Assembly (NCBI GenBank): GCA_018333785.1
Contig: JAGXSU010000107.1
Coordinates: 1-64,000 of the forward strand
Origin: Methylomicrobium sp.
GTDB taxonomy: Bacteria > Pseudomonadota > Gammaproteobacteria > Methylococcales > Methylomonadaceae
DNA length: 64,000 nt
Reading direction: 5' to 3'
Part shown: positions 54,178 to 64,000 of the stretch, one piece after another
How positions within the stretch are numbered: the first letter of the stretch is position 1
Layout: every line of letters starts with the position of its first letter
Notes under the pieces: model-generated
Told to the model about the DNA's origin: nothing
Seen by the model: only the letters and a program-made list of their open reading frames with translations
The model's database searches: none
Made by a program: the position numbers and the translations under genes

Positions 54178-54505
54178 AATAATCAGTAAAGAAGGTGCTT
54201 TTGATCAAAGGATTGTCTGAGTACTCTAAAATTTTGAGACAACCCCGACACCCTACTTTTTTGGCGGCGCGATAAAAACAAATAACCATGTGTTTCAATG
54301 TCTTGAATTAGCCTTAAACACCAAGCCCCCTAAAATTTTACTTAAATTTCTACAATAGTTTTGACACAACACAGTCGACCATGATAAAAAGTGCCCTGTC
54401 GTAGATATTCACATCGACAGCGTCCTTGTAGACAACACTATAAGGATTCCCCTTTGAGGAGAGGGGGCTTTAAATCATTATTAAAATAACAAAGAGGATA
54501 TTAAA
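54178..54505. other. Leader region of the 63-residue protein gene
   Basis: 328 bases. The second half holds a good sigma70 promoter (54361-54388), a 5' hairpin (ctgtcg 54396-54401 / cgacag 54415-54420) and a G-rich stretch (gaggagaggggg). The first half shows nothing. Confidence 0.6.
54361..54388 (+). promoter_or_regulatory. Sigma70-type promoter
   Basis: Perfect -35 TTGACA (54361-54366), 16-base spacer, -10 gataaa (54383-54388). It would give a leader of about 110 bases with a hairpin at 54396-54420 before the small membrane protein gene. Confidence 0.6.
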
Positions 54506-54697
54506 ATGGCAGAAGCACAAGAAAAAGATAACTTTTGGTTATGGATCGGTGGAATTATTGTTGTGACTATAGTTCTTGTTTTCGTGTTGAAAAGCAGAGA
54601 AACAGAGCATTTAGCAAGCGACGCTATACAAATCCAAAAAGCTGAAGTTGAAAAAACTTTTGCTAAAAGAAAAACTTCTAATACAGCTGTAGAATAA
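54506..54697 (+). CDS. Single-span small membrane protein, 63 residues
   Basis: MAEAQEKDNFWLWIGGIIVVTIVLVFVLKSRETEH...: short acidic N-terminus, one membrane span (about 10-28), then a 35-residue Lys/Glu-rich cytoplasmic or periplasmic helix. No family recognised. It has its own near-consensus promoter, SD agagga and a strong terminator, so it is an independent, probably abundant product. Confidence 0.8.
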   Translation: MAEAQEKDNFWLWIGGIIVVTIVLVFVLKSRETEHLASDAIQIQKAEVEKTFAKRKTSNTAVE

Positions 54698-54704
54698 GTT
54701 ATTC

Positions 54705-54735
54705 AACCCCCGTTGACCTTCGACGGGGGTTTTTA
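54705..54735 (+). terminator. Rho-independent terminator after the small membrane protein gene
   Basis: aacccccgt / acgggggtt stem around tgaccttcg, followed by tttt. Strong. Confidence 0.93.
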
Positions 54736-55171
54736 AGTACCCCCCCAAAAACTAAGCCACGATTTACCACTTCTCTGTACCCCGCTTGATTATCTTTGAT
54801 TGATCGCTATCCAGTTGCTCCGCTTATAAACCATTCAGATTCTCTGAGAACAAAGAATAAAGCCGCAGACAATCCTCTGCACCACTTTATACATACCACA
54901 CTCGATAACGCACCAAAATAACGCATCAAAACACACCAAGCAGTACTTGACTTTCCAAGAGGGGTTCTAATTAAATATTAACCATTCCTAACCTTTTTAA
55001 GTACGCTCAGTAAAATCATCAAGATCCTTTCAAACAAAAAAAATTACCACATCCAAAACGTAATCTTTTCTTCAGTTAAGGATATTCGACTACCCTGCAT
55101 AACAAAACCTCTTATTGGCATTTTTTATGCTTAAATCAGAGGAAAGTAACCTCATAATAAAAAGTGACACT
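54736..55171. other. Gene-free region before the ATP-grasp gene
   Basis: About 435 bases, AT-rich. It should hold the promoter of the ATP-grasp/alpha-E pair. No repeat or RNA structure stands out. Confidence 0.4.
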
Positions 55172-56623
55172 ATGTCTAGTATCTGGGAAAACTATAAAAC
55201 CGATAACGCCTACGATGAACTGATGTTTGCCGAATATCAACCGCGTGCCGTCAGCCATACGCTTTGTCAGTATCTAAACACTCTCAACAGGGAAGATATA
55301 GATAAACGAAAAACAGCAGCCGAACTTGCCATCCTGGAAATGGGCATTACCTTCACGGTATACAGCGATGAAGGTAATATAGATAGAGCTTGGCCGTTCG
55401 ATATCATTCCCAGAATCATTGACGCGCGTGAATGGAAAATCATAGACAAAGGCCTTAAGCAAAGACTGACGGCATTAAACTGCTTTATCAGCGATGTTTA
55501 CGACCAGCAAACCTTCATCAAGGAAAACCTGATACCCCGGGAAATCATAAGCAGCTCAAAAAACTTCAGGAAAGAATGCGTCGGTATCAAGCCAAAACAT
55601 AATGTCTGGGCAAACATCTGCGGCACTGATTTAGTGCGTGATAAAGATGGCATAATGTATGTACTTGAAGACAACCTACGCGTACCCTCCGGCGTATCCT
55701 ACATGCTTGAAAACAGAGTGATTACCAAACGTGTGTTCCCTGAATTGCTTCAAGACATAGAGATCCTTCCTATCGATGATTACCCGACGCAATTGCATGA
55801 AATGCTTTGCTCGATCGCACCTAATCCGAACGGTAAGCCTCAAATTGCGGTTCTGACACCCGGCATTTATAACTCGGCCTATTTTGAACATGCCTACCTC
55901 GCTCAACAAATGGGCGCTCAATTGGTTGAAGGTGGCGATTTGGTAGTCGATGATGACGATTGCGTCTACATGCGCACCATTGAAGGTCACGAAAAGGTGG
56001 ATGTTATTTACCGGCGTATCGATGATGACTTTTTAGACCCCGAAGTTTTCCGCAAAGACTCCATTCTTGGCGTACCGGGCCTGATGCGGGCCTGGAAAGC
56101 GGGCAATGTAGCCCTGGCCAATGCTCCGGGGGCCGGAGTGGCTGACGATAAGGTTGTCTATGCTTACGTTCCTGAAATGATTCGCTATTATCTTAATGAG
56201 GAACCCATACTGCCTAATGTAGAAACCTATTTATGCAGCAATCCGGAACACCTGGATTATGTTCTTAAACATCTGGCCGAGCTTGTGGTCAAACCCGCCA
56301 ATGAATCCGGTGGATATGGCATGCTGGTGGGACCTCATGCAACAGCCAAAGAAGTTGAAGCGTTTAGAAAAGTAGTGATGGGCAACCCCAGAAACTATAT
56401 TGCCCAGCCCACATTAGCCATATCGACATCTCCGACTTTGTGCAAAAATAAACTTGAGCCACGACATATTGACCTGCGGCCTTTTATTCTCCAGGGAGAA
56501 AACACGTTCGTTACGGCCGGAGGATTGACTCGTGTCGCCTTGAAGAAAGGCTCATTGGTCGTCAATTCATCTCAGGGTGGCGGCAGTAAAGATACCTGGA
56601 TAATCAACATGGAGACAAACTGA
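55172..56623 (+). CDS. Circularly permuted ATP-grasp protein (DUF404/DUF407 type)
   Basis: 483 residues from ATG 55172 (an earlier in-frame ATG at 55127 would add 15 residues). Conserved blocks: FISDVYDQQTFIKENLIP, VYVLEDNLRVPSGVSYMLENR-type stretch at about 160-180, PGIYNSAYFEHAYLAQQMGAQLVEGGDLVV, VKPANESGGYGMLVGP and SQGGGSKDTWI. These are ligase-type ATP-grasp proteins found with alpha-E proteins and Anbu peptidases; they may join an amino acid or a peptide tag. Stop and next start overlap (TGATG). Confidence 0.88.
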   Translation: MSSIWENYKTDNAYDELMFAEYQPRAVSHTLCQYLNTLNREDIDKRKTAAELAILEMGITFTVYSDEGNIDRAWPFDIIPRIIDAREWKIIDKGLKQRLTALNCFISDVYDQQTFIKENLIPREIISSSKNFRKECVGIKPKHNVWANICGTDLVRDKDGIMYVLEDNLRVPSGVSYMLENRVITKRVFPELLQDIEILPIDDYPTQLHEMLCSIAPNPNGKPQIAVLTPGIYNSAYFEHAYLAQQMGAQLVEGGDLVVDDDDCVYMRTIEGHEKVDVIYRRIDDDFLDPEVFRKDSILGVPGLMRAWKAGNVALANAPGAGVADDKVVYAYVPEMIRYYLNEEPILPNVETYLCSNPEHLDYVLKHLAELVVKPANESGGYGMLVGPHATAKEVEAFRKVVMGNPRNYIAQPTLAISTSPTLCKNKLEPRHIDLRPFILQGENTFVTAGGLTRVALKKGSLVVNSSQGGGSKDTWIINMETN

Positions 56624-57603
56624 TGCTTTCTCGTTCTGCAGAGCGCTTATATTGGCTGGCTCGTTATTTGGAGAGGACTGAGAATATAGCTCGCCAAGTC
56701 AACGTGCACATGAATTTACTGATGGACTTACCCAAAGACGTAGAAATGGGCTGGCAGCATTTAATTCAAATCAATGGCTGCAAAGATGCATTCTATTCTC
56801 GATACAGTTCAACCCAGGAAAGAAACGTAACGCGTTTCTTATTAACAGACACGACACACCCAGGCTCCCTGTTATCCTCTTTGAGTTTTGCTCGAGAAAA
56901 TATCCGCACGTCTCGCGAATTGATGCCGGATGAAGCCTGGAGACAGGTTAACGAGCTTTACCTCTACAGCAATAAACAAATCGACGCGATAATCAACCGC
57001 AGAAGCCGGGTGCTTTTTTTAAATGAGATTTTAGAGGGCTGCCAACGCTTTAACGGGCTTTTATCGGGTTATATGAGCCATGACAACGCTTACCGGTTCA
57101 TCAGGCTCGGCAGAAATATTGAGCGGGCCGACATGACCACACGTATATTGGAACTAGGCTCCATACTGCTATCAGAAGCCAGAAGCCCAAGCGCACGTCA
57201 GTATGAGAACATACTTTGGATGAATATTCTGCAATCTCTAAACGCCCTGCTGATGTATCGCCGACACGTCAGAAGCAGAATCAAGGATGATGACGTGCTT
57301 AATTATCTGCTTTTGGACGAAGCCTTACCCCGTTCCGTCAATTGCTGTCTTTTTGAAATGGCCGACGCTATAAAATCGTTACCGAATCATAACCAGCTGC
57401 CTGAAAAATTGGCTGAGCTACAGGACTATGTCAAATCGATTGATACCCGGCAAACCACTCAGACACAACTTCGCGTAATACTGGATCATTTACAGTCCCG
57501 GCTGGGTGTTTTACACGCGCAGATAGCAAAACACTGGTTTCTAAACAGCACGCAGGATCAAATCCAATCTTCCCCCAAGACGGAAGAGCAAAACTCAGCT
57601 TAG
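56623..57603 (+). CDS. Alpha-E domain protein (DUF403)
   Basis: 326 residues, all-helical. The family start MLSRSAERLYWLARYLERTENIAR and the repeated pattern NIERADMTTRILELG are typical. Function is unknown; it almost always follows the ATP-grasp protein and the pair is thought to work together on small peptide modification. The C-terminal 20 residues are polar and not conserved. Coupled to the previous gene by a one-base overlap. Confidence 0.9.
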   Translation: MLSRSAERLYWLARYLERTENIARQVNVHMNLLMDLPKDVEMGWQHLIQINGCKDAFYSRYSSTQERNVTRFLLTDTTHPGSLLSSLSFARENIRTSRELMPDEAWRQVNELYLYSNKQIDAIINRRSRVLFLNEILEGCQRFNGLLSGYMSHDNAYRFIRLGRNIERADMTTRILELGSILLSEARSPSARQYENILWMNILQSLNALLMYRRHVRSRIKDDDVLNYLLLDEALPRSVNCCLFEMADAIKSLPNHNQLPEKLAELQDYVKSIDTRQTTQTQLRVILDHLQSRLGVLHAQIAKHWFLNSTQDQIQSSPKTEEQNSA

Positions 57604-57757
57604 GAATGTGTCGGATAAAAATCAAACACCGTGGAATCGAGCCTGACAGTGTAAGGGCGGTTTTATCCGCCCTGGACCAATGACCGCACGCCATAGAGAC
57701 TCACGTTAATCACCCACACTTCATGGAATGACGGGTGATAAGGCCGTTAATAACCGC

Positions 57758-58513
57758 TTACAAATCAGCCAATAATGACTTGGATTTTGTTTTATCCAGT
57801 GAGGGCAAACGTGAAAAGGCTTCCCGCAAAGTGGCTTCCCAGCTTTTTCGAAGATTCAACATATAAGCGTTTTCTGATTCAAAGCAATAGTATTCGTCTA
57901 GCTTGTAACTGTCCTTTCGATAAATAACCATTTCGATAGGCGGTCCCACACTCACGTTACTACGAATTGTTGAATCCATAGATACCAGACAACACAGTGC
58001 CGCTTCGTCCAGATCACTGTCAGGCTTCAAAAAACGGTCCAAGACCGGCTTGCCGTATTTTGTTTCGCCTATCTGCAGAAAAGGGGTATGAGCCGAAGTG
58101 GTAATGTTATTACCTTCTGCATAAATCATATAAGCGGCGGGCGGCTCATCGCCTATTTGCCCCGCAAGAATAAATGTCGCCGAAGGATTGAAAGCGGACT
58201 GCCCTTCTGCATCCATGTGCTGTTTTTGTTTTTCAAGACTGACCTGCCCGAGATACTGGGCCGCTTCCGACAGATAGTCCACTGTATTGATATTTATTTT
58301 TGCATCCTTGATTTTATCCCTTTTGAGCTGCTCCAAAACAGCTTGGGTCGTCGCTAAATTACCCGCGCTCAACAAGACGATCGTCCTGTCCTTGGCCGTT
58401 TCAAATGCGTGCATTTTTCCATAGGTACTGACGTTATCGATTCCAGCGTTGGTTCTTGAGTCAGAGACAAGAACAAGCCCTTCATTTAATGAGGCGGCGA
58501 TACAATAAGTCAT
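57758..58513 (-). CDS. Anbu-type proteasome-related peptidase
   Basis: 251 residues from ATG 58513 (MTYCIAASLNEGLVLVSDSRTNAGIDN). The Ntn-hydrolase fold of the proteasome beta/HslV superfamily is visible; Thr2 after Met removal would be the nucleophile, and SDSRTNAG, LLSAGNLATTQAV and TILVGQIG-like (TFILAGQIGDEP) blocks fit the Anbu (ancestral beta-subunit) group. It converges with the ATP-grasp/alpha-E pair, the usual Anbu partners. An upstream in-frame start at 58528 would mask the Thr, so ATG 58513 is preferred. Confidence 0.87.
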   Translation of the reverse strand: MTYCIAASLNEGLVLVSDSRTNAGIDNVSTYGKMHAFETAKDRTIVLLSAGNLATTQAVLEQLKRDKIKDAKININTVDYLSEAAQYLGQVSLEKQKQHMDAEGQSAFNPSATFILAGQIGDEPPAAYMIYAEGNNITTSAHTPFLQIGETKYGKPVLDRFLKPDSDLDEAALCCLVSMDSTIRSNVSVGPPIEMVIYRKDSYKLDEYYCFESENAYMLNLRKSWEATLREAFSRLPSLDKTKSKSLLADL

Positions 58514-58683
58514 AATTAAATCTTTCAAAAAGTTAAAACAGTCATGCGGACCCTTATTACCGGGTCTTTCTGATTAATTGAAGCAGTCCATGCCTACAAA
58601 GCAAAATAAATATAAATCGGGTAAACCTCGCCAATTCCTAAAATTCTGTATCTAAAAATGCGGTTATCCAACATCCTTATTCA

Positions 58684-59778
58684 TCAGGAATCATCCGTAA
58701 GGCTGGCTAATTTTGCCAAATGCGCCATTCGCCCTGATAATTGCTCCGGACTGTGCGCACGCACCGTGGCATGCGCCACTTTCCGGCCTTTTCTCGGCGC
58801 CTTGTTATAAAAGTGCGGATGAACATCGGATAAGCTCAGCAATTCTTTTAGCGATGGCAATCCGCCAATAAAATTCTGCATGGCTGAATAACCCAGAGGG
58901 GATGTTCTGCCCAGAGGCATACCTAAAATCGCTCTGAGATGATTTTCAAACTGGCTGGTTTCAGCGCCTTCAATAGTCCAATGACCTGAATTATGAACGC
59001 GCGGCGCAAATTCGTTGGCAACAAGATGACTATCAACATCAAACAATTCGACCGCAATGACACCCACATAATCCAGGCCTCTCAGTAATCGGGTCGCAAT
59101 TGATTCTGCCTGCTGTTGCAATGGATCATTTTCAGAGCATTTGGCAACTCTCAAGATTCCGCCTTTATGATGATTTTCAGATAACGGATAGTAGGCTATT
59201 TCACCTGAAACACTTCGAACAGCGATGATGGAGACTTCCCGCCGGAACGGAACAAAGCCTTCCAATATACATGACGCCCCCATAAGCGCGTCCCAACCCG
59301 CAACCAGATCTGAAGATGAACGCAAAAGGACCTGACCTTTGCCGTCATAACCTAGGCGGCGGGTTTTCAGTATTGCAGGGTATCCAATTGTTGCTGCGGC
59401 ATTTTCCAGATCATTCAAACTGTCGACAGGGGCAAATGGCGCCGTCGGAATGTCCAGATCACGCAAAAAATTCTTTTCAATTAACCGGTCCTGGCCGATA
59501 GCCAGCGCTTTGGGAGCCGGATAAACCGTCGCATGCGCCGAAATAAAATCAATCGTCTCTGCGGGTACGTTCTCAAATTCATACGTGATCACGTCGCATT
59601 GCTCCGCCATCTGCATCAATAAGGCATGATCCGTATAGGCGCCCTGCAAGTGAGTACCTACTTCTGACGCGCAGGCTTCGGAAGCGGGATCCAGAAACAA
59701 AAACTCCAAGCCTAAAGGCTTGCCCGCCAAGGCCAGCATTCTGGCCAACTGGCCGGCACCAAAAATACCTACCTTCAT
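58684..59778 (-). CDS. purK: 5-(carboxyamino)imidazole ribonucleotide synthase
   Basis: ATP-grasp enzyme of purine synthesis, 364 residues. It makes N5-CAIR from AIR and bicarbonate. Start [35 protein letters not shown] (ATP loop) and [16 protein letters not shown] are typical. Start overlaps the purE stop by 4 bases. Together they replace the single PurE class II route. Confidence 0.96.
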   Translation of the reverse strand: MKVGIFGAGQLARMLALAGKPLGLEFLFLDPASEACASEVGTHLQGAYTDHALLMQMAEQCDVITYEFENVPAETIDFISAHATVYPAPKALAIGQDRLIEKNFLRDLDIPTAPFAPVDSLNDLENAAATIGYPAILKTRRLGYDGKGQVLLRSSSDLVAGWDALMGASCILEGFVPFRREVSIIAVRSVSGEIAYYPLSENHHKGGILRVAKCSENDPLQQQAESIATRLLRGLDYVGVIAVELFDVDSHLVANEFAPRVHNSGHWTIEGAETSQFENHLRAILGMPLGRTSPLGYSAMQNFIGGLPSLKELLSLSDVHPHFYNKAPRKGRKVAHATVRAHSPEQLSGRMAHLAKLASLTDDS

Positions 59779-60275
59779 AAATCGAGTTCCCTTGGATCTG
59801 GATTAGCAAGCACCGAATCAGTCTGCTGTAACCTGAACTGACGCAATGCCTCTTTATGTTCATGGCATTTATTGCCGACTATGGCGGCCGCCAGCAAAGC
59901 CGCATTAACCGCACCGGCTTTCCCGATCGCGAGGGTGCCAACAGGAATACCTGCCGGCATTTGGACAATAGATAACAAAGAATCCATACCGCTAAGGGCT
60001 TTTGATTGCACAGGAACGCCTAATACCGGAACCAGTGTCTTGGCGGCCACCATCCCAGGCAAATGAGCCGCCCCGCCTGCGCCGGCTATAATGACTTCAA
60101 GCCCTCTTGCTTCGGCCGATTCGGCATAATTGAATAGCTTGTCAGGAGTCCGATGAGCGGAAACCACTTCAACTTCGTGAGAAATACCTAACTGTTCGAG
60201 CTTTTCCGCCGCATGACGCATTGTTTCCCAGTCAGACGTTGACCCCATAATTATCCCGACCAAAACACCGGCCAT
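59775..60275 (-). CDS. purE: 5-(carboxyamino)imidazole ribonucleotide mutase
   Basis: 166 residues from ATG 60275, eight bases after the SD agagga; TTG 60281 is a weaker start. Turns N5-CAIR to CAIR. Motifs [37 protein letters not shown] and [27 protein letters not shown]. Overlaps purK by 4 bases. Confidence 0.96.
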   Translation of the reverse strand: MAGVLVGIIMGSTSDWETMRHAAEKLEQLGISHEVEVVSAHRTPDKLFNYAESAEARGLEVIIAGAGGAAHLPGMVAAKTLVPVLGVPVQSKALSGMDSLLSIVQMPAGIPVGTLAIGKAGAVNAALLAAAIVGNKCHEHKEALRQFRLQQTDSVLANPDPRELDL

Positions 60276-60886
60276 CAGCAAATTCCTCTCGACACCATCA
60301 TCAATTGCACATGCAACAAATTAAAAAAAGTTGTTAATTATACCTGAATTGGTCAGGTTTAAAAATTTCTACGGCCTTAAGGTAGAAAAATAAATCCACT
60401 TAAAGCCCGGAATCCAACCCCCGCAACTTGGAAACGGTTTGAACCTGAACCGCCGGACAGAACGTCCCGGCAAATTGAATCAACATCATTGAAAAAACTT
60501 GAATGGACTGGAAACATTCGAACAACAATAGCCCGCATGCAGCCGTACAGCAAGTACGGCATGGATGCACCAAAATGAAGCATCAACGAACTTATGGTGC
60601 ATTATTTTTAATAAAATGTATTATTTGCTGCTTGTTGAAGAGCGCTCAACTCCAACTATTGCTTATCGGATGTAAAAACTGGTTTTTTTACATGGAGTTA
60701 AAATAGCAATTAACAAATGGTTTACATTTTGCTTATAAAAAACAAATAATTCTTACTTTCGTAACAGACTCTAAAAAATGAAACCGCTAAAGTTTGGCGT
60801 ACGTGATGTCGATGGCTTTAAAACGTTTCAACCTTTTAACTTGTTAGTACGTTAAAAACTCAAAAATTTTCTCCATTATCAAAACA
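60276..60886. other. Gene-free region between purE and zwf
   Basis: About 610 bases with the purEK promoter on the minus strand and the zwf promoter on the plus strand (tttaca 60721-60726, 18-base spacer, aataat 60745-60750 is a weak possibility). Two hairpins: gccgtac/gtacggc (60542-60560) and atgcacca/tggtgcat (60565-60602) followed by tattttta. The second resembles a terminator, though no gene on the plus strand precedes it, so a small unannotated transcript is possible. Confidence 0.45.
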
Positions 60887-62353
60887 ATGTCATCAAAAAC
60901 TTACAATCCTTGCGACTTGGTCATTTACGGTGCACTAGGCGACTTATCCAGACGTAAATTACTGACTTGTCTCTACCGTCTTGAGCTATCCAACTTTATC
61001 GAGCCTGAAACCTGCATCATCGGTATCGATAGAATGGAATTGGATTCACCCGGATTCATAGAGATAGCTCATAAAAGCCTGCAAGAGTTTTTAAATACGG
61101 AACTGGATGAGGCCGTCTGGAAAAGATTTTCGTCACGGCTGTCTTATCTGCAGATTGATCTGACTCAAATGGAGCAATATGCCCAGCTTCAAGATTTCGT
61201 TGATCATTCGAAGCGCGTCATGGTCAATTATTTTGCAGTATCGCCTGTGCTTTTCAAAAACATCTGCCAAGGGCTTGATCAATCGGGCGTTTTGAGCAAT
61301 ACCTCCAGGATGGTAATGGAGAAACCGATTGGTCATGACCTTAAGTCTTCCCGTGAGATCAATGATGAAGTGGCCAAGGTATTCCAGGAAGATCAGGTTT
61401 TTAGAATCGATCACTATCTGGGTAAAGAAACAGTGCTCAATTTGCTGGCACTTCGCTTTGCAAATTCGATTTTTACAACCAACTGGGACCACAACACCAT
61501 CGACCATGTTCAGATTACCGTGGCCGAGGAAGTAGGAATTGAAGGCCGCTGGGAATATTTCGATCACACCGGACAGCTCAGAGACATGTTGCAAAATCAT
61601 TTACTGCAAATATTGACTTTTGTCGCCATGGAACCTCCCGCCACTCTCGAAGCACAAAGTATTCATAGCGAAAAAATTAAAGTACTTAAAGCACTGAGGC
61701 CTATCACCGCCAAGAATGTCAAAGAGAAAACGGTACGCGGTCAATACACGGCGGGCTACATGAAAGGTAAACCGGTACCGGGATATCTCGAGGAAGAAGG
61801 TGCCAATACAAAAAGCATCACCGAGAGCTTTGTGGCTTTGAGAGTTGATATCGATAACTGGCGCTGGGCCGGAGTCCCTTTTTACTTGCGGACCGGTAAA
61901 CGAATGAGCGGCAAAAGAACTGAAATTGTCATCAACTTCAAACGCCTGCCACATAATATTTTTAGAGACAGTTATCGGGAATTGCCTCCCAACAAACTCA
62001 TCATTCATTTGCAACCGAACGAGGGCGTTGAAATCCAGGTGTTAAACAAGATTCCAGGGATTGACGAAAACATCAAACTGCAAAAAACCAAGCTGGATCT
62101 CAGCTTTTCAGAAACTTTTAAAAATAGCCGTATTTTTGGTGGATATGAGAAATTAGTGCTGGAGGCCATGCGGGGTAACCCCACGCTGTTTCTCAGCCGT
62201 GAAGAAATCGAACAGGCCTGGACCTGGATTGATTCAATACAGAATGCATGGACCCACCTGCTTGAATCGCCCATATCCTACCCAGCAGGAACGTGGGGAC
62301 CCATCGCCTCGGATTCGCTTCTGGCCCAGGATGGAAGAGCGTGGGAAGGCTAA
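60887..62353 (+). CDS. zwf: Glucose-6-phosphate 1-dehydrogenase
   Basis: 488 residues. Oxidises glucose-6-phosphate to 6-phosphogluconolactone with NADP or NAD. NAD(P) loop IYGALGDLSRRKL, catalytic RIDHYLGKE (His and Lys), MEKPIG and NWRWAGVPFYLRTGKRM. It starts the oxidative branch leading to Entner-Doudoroff; edd follows 198 bases downstream. In methanotrophs with the RuMP cycle it also runs a dissimilatory formaldehyde cycle. A pgl gene is not seen. Confidence 0.96.
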   Translation: MSSKTYNPCDLVIYGALGDLSRRKLLTCLYRLELSNFIEPETCIIGIDRMELDSPGFIEIAHKSLQEFLNTELDEAVWKRFSSRLSYLQIDLTQMEQYAQLQDFVDHSKRVMVNYFAVSPVLFKNICQGLDQSGVLSNTSRMVMEKPIGHDLKSSREINDEVAKVFQEDQVFRIDHYLGKETVLNLLALRFANSIFTTNWDHNTIDHVQITVAEEVGIEGRWEYFDHTGQLRDMLQNHLLQILTFVAMEPPATLEAQSIHSEKIKVLKALRPITAKNVKEKTVRGQYTAGYMKGKPVPGYLEEEGANTKSITESFVALRVDIDNWRWAGVPFYLRTGKRMSGKRTEIVINFKRLPHNIFRDSYRELPPNKLIIHLQPNEGVEIQVLNKIPGIDENIKLQKTKLDLSFSETFKNSRIFGGYEKLVLEAMRGNPTLFLSREEIEQAWTWIDSIQNAWTHLLESPISYPAGTWGPIASDSLLAQDGRAWEG

Positions 62354-62551
62354 GCAGAATAATGAGTCAAACCGGCCCTTTGTCAAAATCAATCCTTAAG
62401 GGACAGGAAGACAAAAAACCATGAATCCTAAAAGTTTACATAAGGTAAGAAAGAACTGATTAAATAAAATCCTGTAAGATAAAATTGAATCGTTCATATA
62501 ACAACGCTTGTTTATAAAGCCGCAAAAGCGGCCAATCGAAGGAAGTAAGCT

Positions 62552-64000
62552 ATGCACTCGGTATTAGAAAAAGTTACTCAGGAAGTGATAAAACGCAGTC
62601 GCGAAACGCGCGCAATCTATCTTGCCCGAATTGATTCTGCAGTATCGGACGGCCCAGCAAGGGGCGCCCTCGGTTGCGGAAACTTAGCTCATGGCTTTGC
62701 TGCCTGTTCTGCCAGTGAAAAAATTGATTTGGCCGCGACTCAAAAAGCCAATGTCGCTATTATTTCCTCTTACAACGACATGTTGTCTGCGCATGAACCC
62801 TACAAAGACGCCCCCGCACTGATCAAAGCAGCCATCAGTGAGGCAGGCGGCATAGCTCAGTTTGCAGCAGGCGTGCCGGCGATGTGCGACGGAGTGACCC
62901 AAGGCCAACCCGGAATGGAATTATCCTTGTTCAGCCGCGATGTGATCGCGATGGCAACCGCAGTTGGCCTGAGTCACAATATGTTCGATGCTGCGCTGTA
63001 TTTGGGCGTTTGCGACAAAATTGTTCCGGGGCTGTTAATCGGCGCGCTTACTTTTGGTCATCTTCCCGCTGTTTTTGTTCCCGCAGGCCCAATGACCAGC
63101 GGCATAACCAACAAGGAAAAAGCCCGGGCAAGGCAAAAGTTTGCAGAAGGAAAAATCAGCCGCCAGGAATTGCTGGAATCGGAATCCAAGTCTTACCACG
63201 GCCCCGGCACCTGTACTTTTTACGGCACGGCCAACAGCAATCAAATGATGGTCGAAATCATGGGCTTGCATTTACCTGGCAGCTCATTCGTCAACCCTTA
63301 TACACCGATAAGAGATGAACTCACCAAGGCTGCTGCCAGACAGGTACTGAAATTTACCGCTCAAGGTAATGACTTCAGACCTATAGGGCATTTGATCAAC
63401 GAAAAAGCGATACTCAACGCTGTTATCGGTCTTCTGGCAACTGGCGGCTCAACCAACCACACCATGCATTTGGTCGCTATTGCTCGCGCCGCAGGCATTA
63501 TTTTGAACTGGGATGATTTTGATCAGCTTTCGCGTGCTGTGCCGTTGCTCGCTAAAATCTATCCCAACGGTCCGGCCGATGTTAACCACTTCCAGGCAGC
63601 AGGCGGCATGGGCGTCTTGATTGGCGAATTACTGGCTAACGGATTGCTCCATGAAGACATCATCACCATTGCTGATAAACCCGGCTTGAGTAACTATACG
63701 CAAGAGCCAAAAGTGATTGATGGCAAACTCACTTGGGAACCCTCCCCTAAAGCATCTTTAGACCCCGAAGTGATCAGCTCTGTTGCCAGTCCTTTTGCCG
63801 AAGGCGGCGGCTTGCATGTCATGCACGGCAATTTGGGCCGAGGCATTTCAAAGATTTCCGCAGTTGCCAAAGAGCATCAAATCGTTGAGGCGCCAGCCAT
63901 GGTATTTGATGACCAGGATGATCTGATGGCAGCTTTCAAACGCGGCGAATTGGAAAAAGACTTTATCGCGGTCATCCGGTTTCAAGGTCCTAAATCAAAC
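62552..64000 (+). CDS. edd: Phosphogluconate dehydratase, cut by the window end
   Basis: Dehydrates 6-phosphogluconate to KDPG with a [4Fe-4S] cluster. From ATG 62552 (SD ggaag upstream) 483 codons are present of about 600; the frame is open to the last base. Motifs [31 protein letters not shown] (one cluster cysteine), [15 protein letters not shown] (second cysteine) and [11 protein letters not shown]. The eda gene may follow outside the window. With zwf this gives the Entner-Doudoroff route. Confidence 0.95.
   Translation, partial: MHSVLEKVTQEVIKRSRETRAIYLARIDSAVSDGPARGALGCGNLAHGFAACSASEKIDLAATQKANVAIISSYNDMLSAHEPYKDAPALIKAAISEAGGIAQFAAGVPAMCDGVTQGQPGMELSLFSRDVIAMATAVGLSHNMFDAALYLGVCDKIVPGLLIGALTFGHLPAVFVPAGPMTSGITNKEKARARQKFAEGKISRQELLESESKSYHGPGTCTFYGTANSNQMMVEIMGLHLPGSSFVNPYTPIRDELTKAAARQVLKFTAQGNDFRPIGHLINEKAILNAVIGLLATGGSTNHTMHLVAIARAAGIILNWDDFDQLSRAVPLLAKIYPNGPADVNHFQAAGGMGVLIGELLANGLLHEDIITIADKPGLSNYTQEPKVIDGKLTWEPSPKASLDPEVISSVASPFAEGGGLHVMHGNLGRGISKISAVAKEHQIVEAPAMVFDDQDDLMAAFKRGELEKDFIAVIRFQGPKSN

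Noticed and set aside
1-64000. CRISPR arrays, tRNA or rRNA genes, prophage
   Set aside because: I saw no regularly spaced repeats, no TTCGA-type tRNA arms in the gaps and no phage structural genes; a tRNA search program would settle the tRNA question.

Overview
The window looks like a chromosomal segment of a gammaproteobacterium with moderate GC. The most likely source is a methanotroph of the order Methylococcales (Methylobacter or Methylomonas-like). This is inferred from the mix of genes: Entner-Doudoroff genes zwf and edd side by side, a two-subunit pyruvate carboxylase, several small c-type cytochromes, an Slp lipoprotein, and housekeeping genes of clear gammaproteobacterial type (argA, cpdA, rppH, efp/epmA/epmB, rlmG, ettA, tusCD). 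No methane oxidation gene lies in the window, so the assignment rests on context only.

Layout. 0-9 kb: a Ser/Thr protein kinase, argA-cpdA, rppH, a HAD phosphatase, tusA diverging from cysG, a WD40 lipoprotein and a cytochrome c. 9-12 kb: the complete EF-P module, efp and its beta-lysylation enzymes epmA and epmB. 12-23 kb: an unrecognised 507-residue protein, a cytosolic 5'-nucleotidase with a BamE-like lipoprotein, an AEC transporter, an Slp lipoprotein, a Rieske protein, class I fumarase, a large lipoprotein of unknown family, rlmG, a 2-oxoglutarate oxygenase and an unrecognised protein. 23-32 kb: an accessory island on the minus strand, a type I restriction-modification locus with two different hsdM genes, one hsdS and one hsdR. 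A toxin-antitoxin pair and a 99-residue protein are embedded in it, and a nested inverted-repeat element separates the two hsdM genes. 32-44 kb: a cyclic-nucleotide-binding protein, a cyanobacterial-looking cytochrome c6, a membrane protein, tsaC-type Sua5, pycB-pycA, a LysR regulator, a sigma54 activator, hemN and a small TIGR02647-like protein. 44-54 kb: cspA, ettA, tusC-tusD between two direct repeats, bepA, a candidate small RNA, a TonB receptor, a ZIP transporter and a GDT1/UPF0016 transporter. 54-64 kb: a 63-residue membrane protein with its own promoter and terminator, an ATP-grasp/alpha-E pair convergent with an Anbu proteasome-like peptidase, purE-purK, zwf and edd (cut by the window end).

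How genes work together. TusA with TusC and TusD belong to the sulfur relay for tRNA 2-thiouridine, although no tusB is seen here. EpmB makes (R)-beta-lysine and EpmA attaches it to Lys34 of EF-P. PycA and PycB carboxylate pyruvate to feed the TCA cycle, in which fumarase also acts. Zwf and Edd lead from glucose-6-phosphate to KDPG. CysG and HemN serve siroheme and heme synthesis, which suits a cytochrome-rich cell.

Many gene pairs overlap by 1 or 4 bases (TAATG, TAGTG, TGATG, GTGA), pointing to translational coupling. At least three families of non-coding repeats are present: a GC-rich palindrome family (positions 1-85 and 29984-30101), a pair of about 160-bp direct repeats around tusDC, and a large palindrome near 39.4 kb. 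The most interesting items for follow-up are the candidate small RNA near 49.6 kb, the two-HsdM restriction locus with its nested repeat element, the kinase with repeated DETR motifs, the cytochrome c6, and the Anbu locus.
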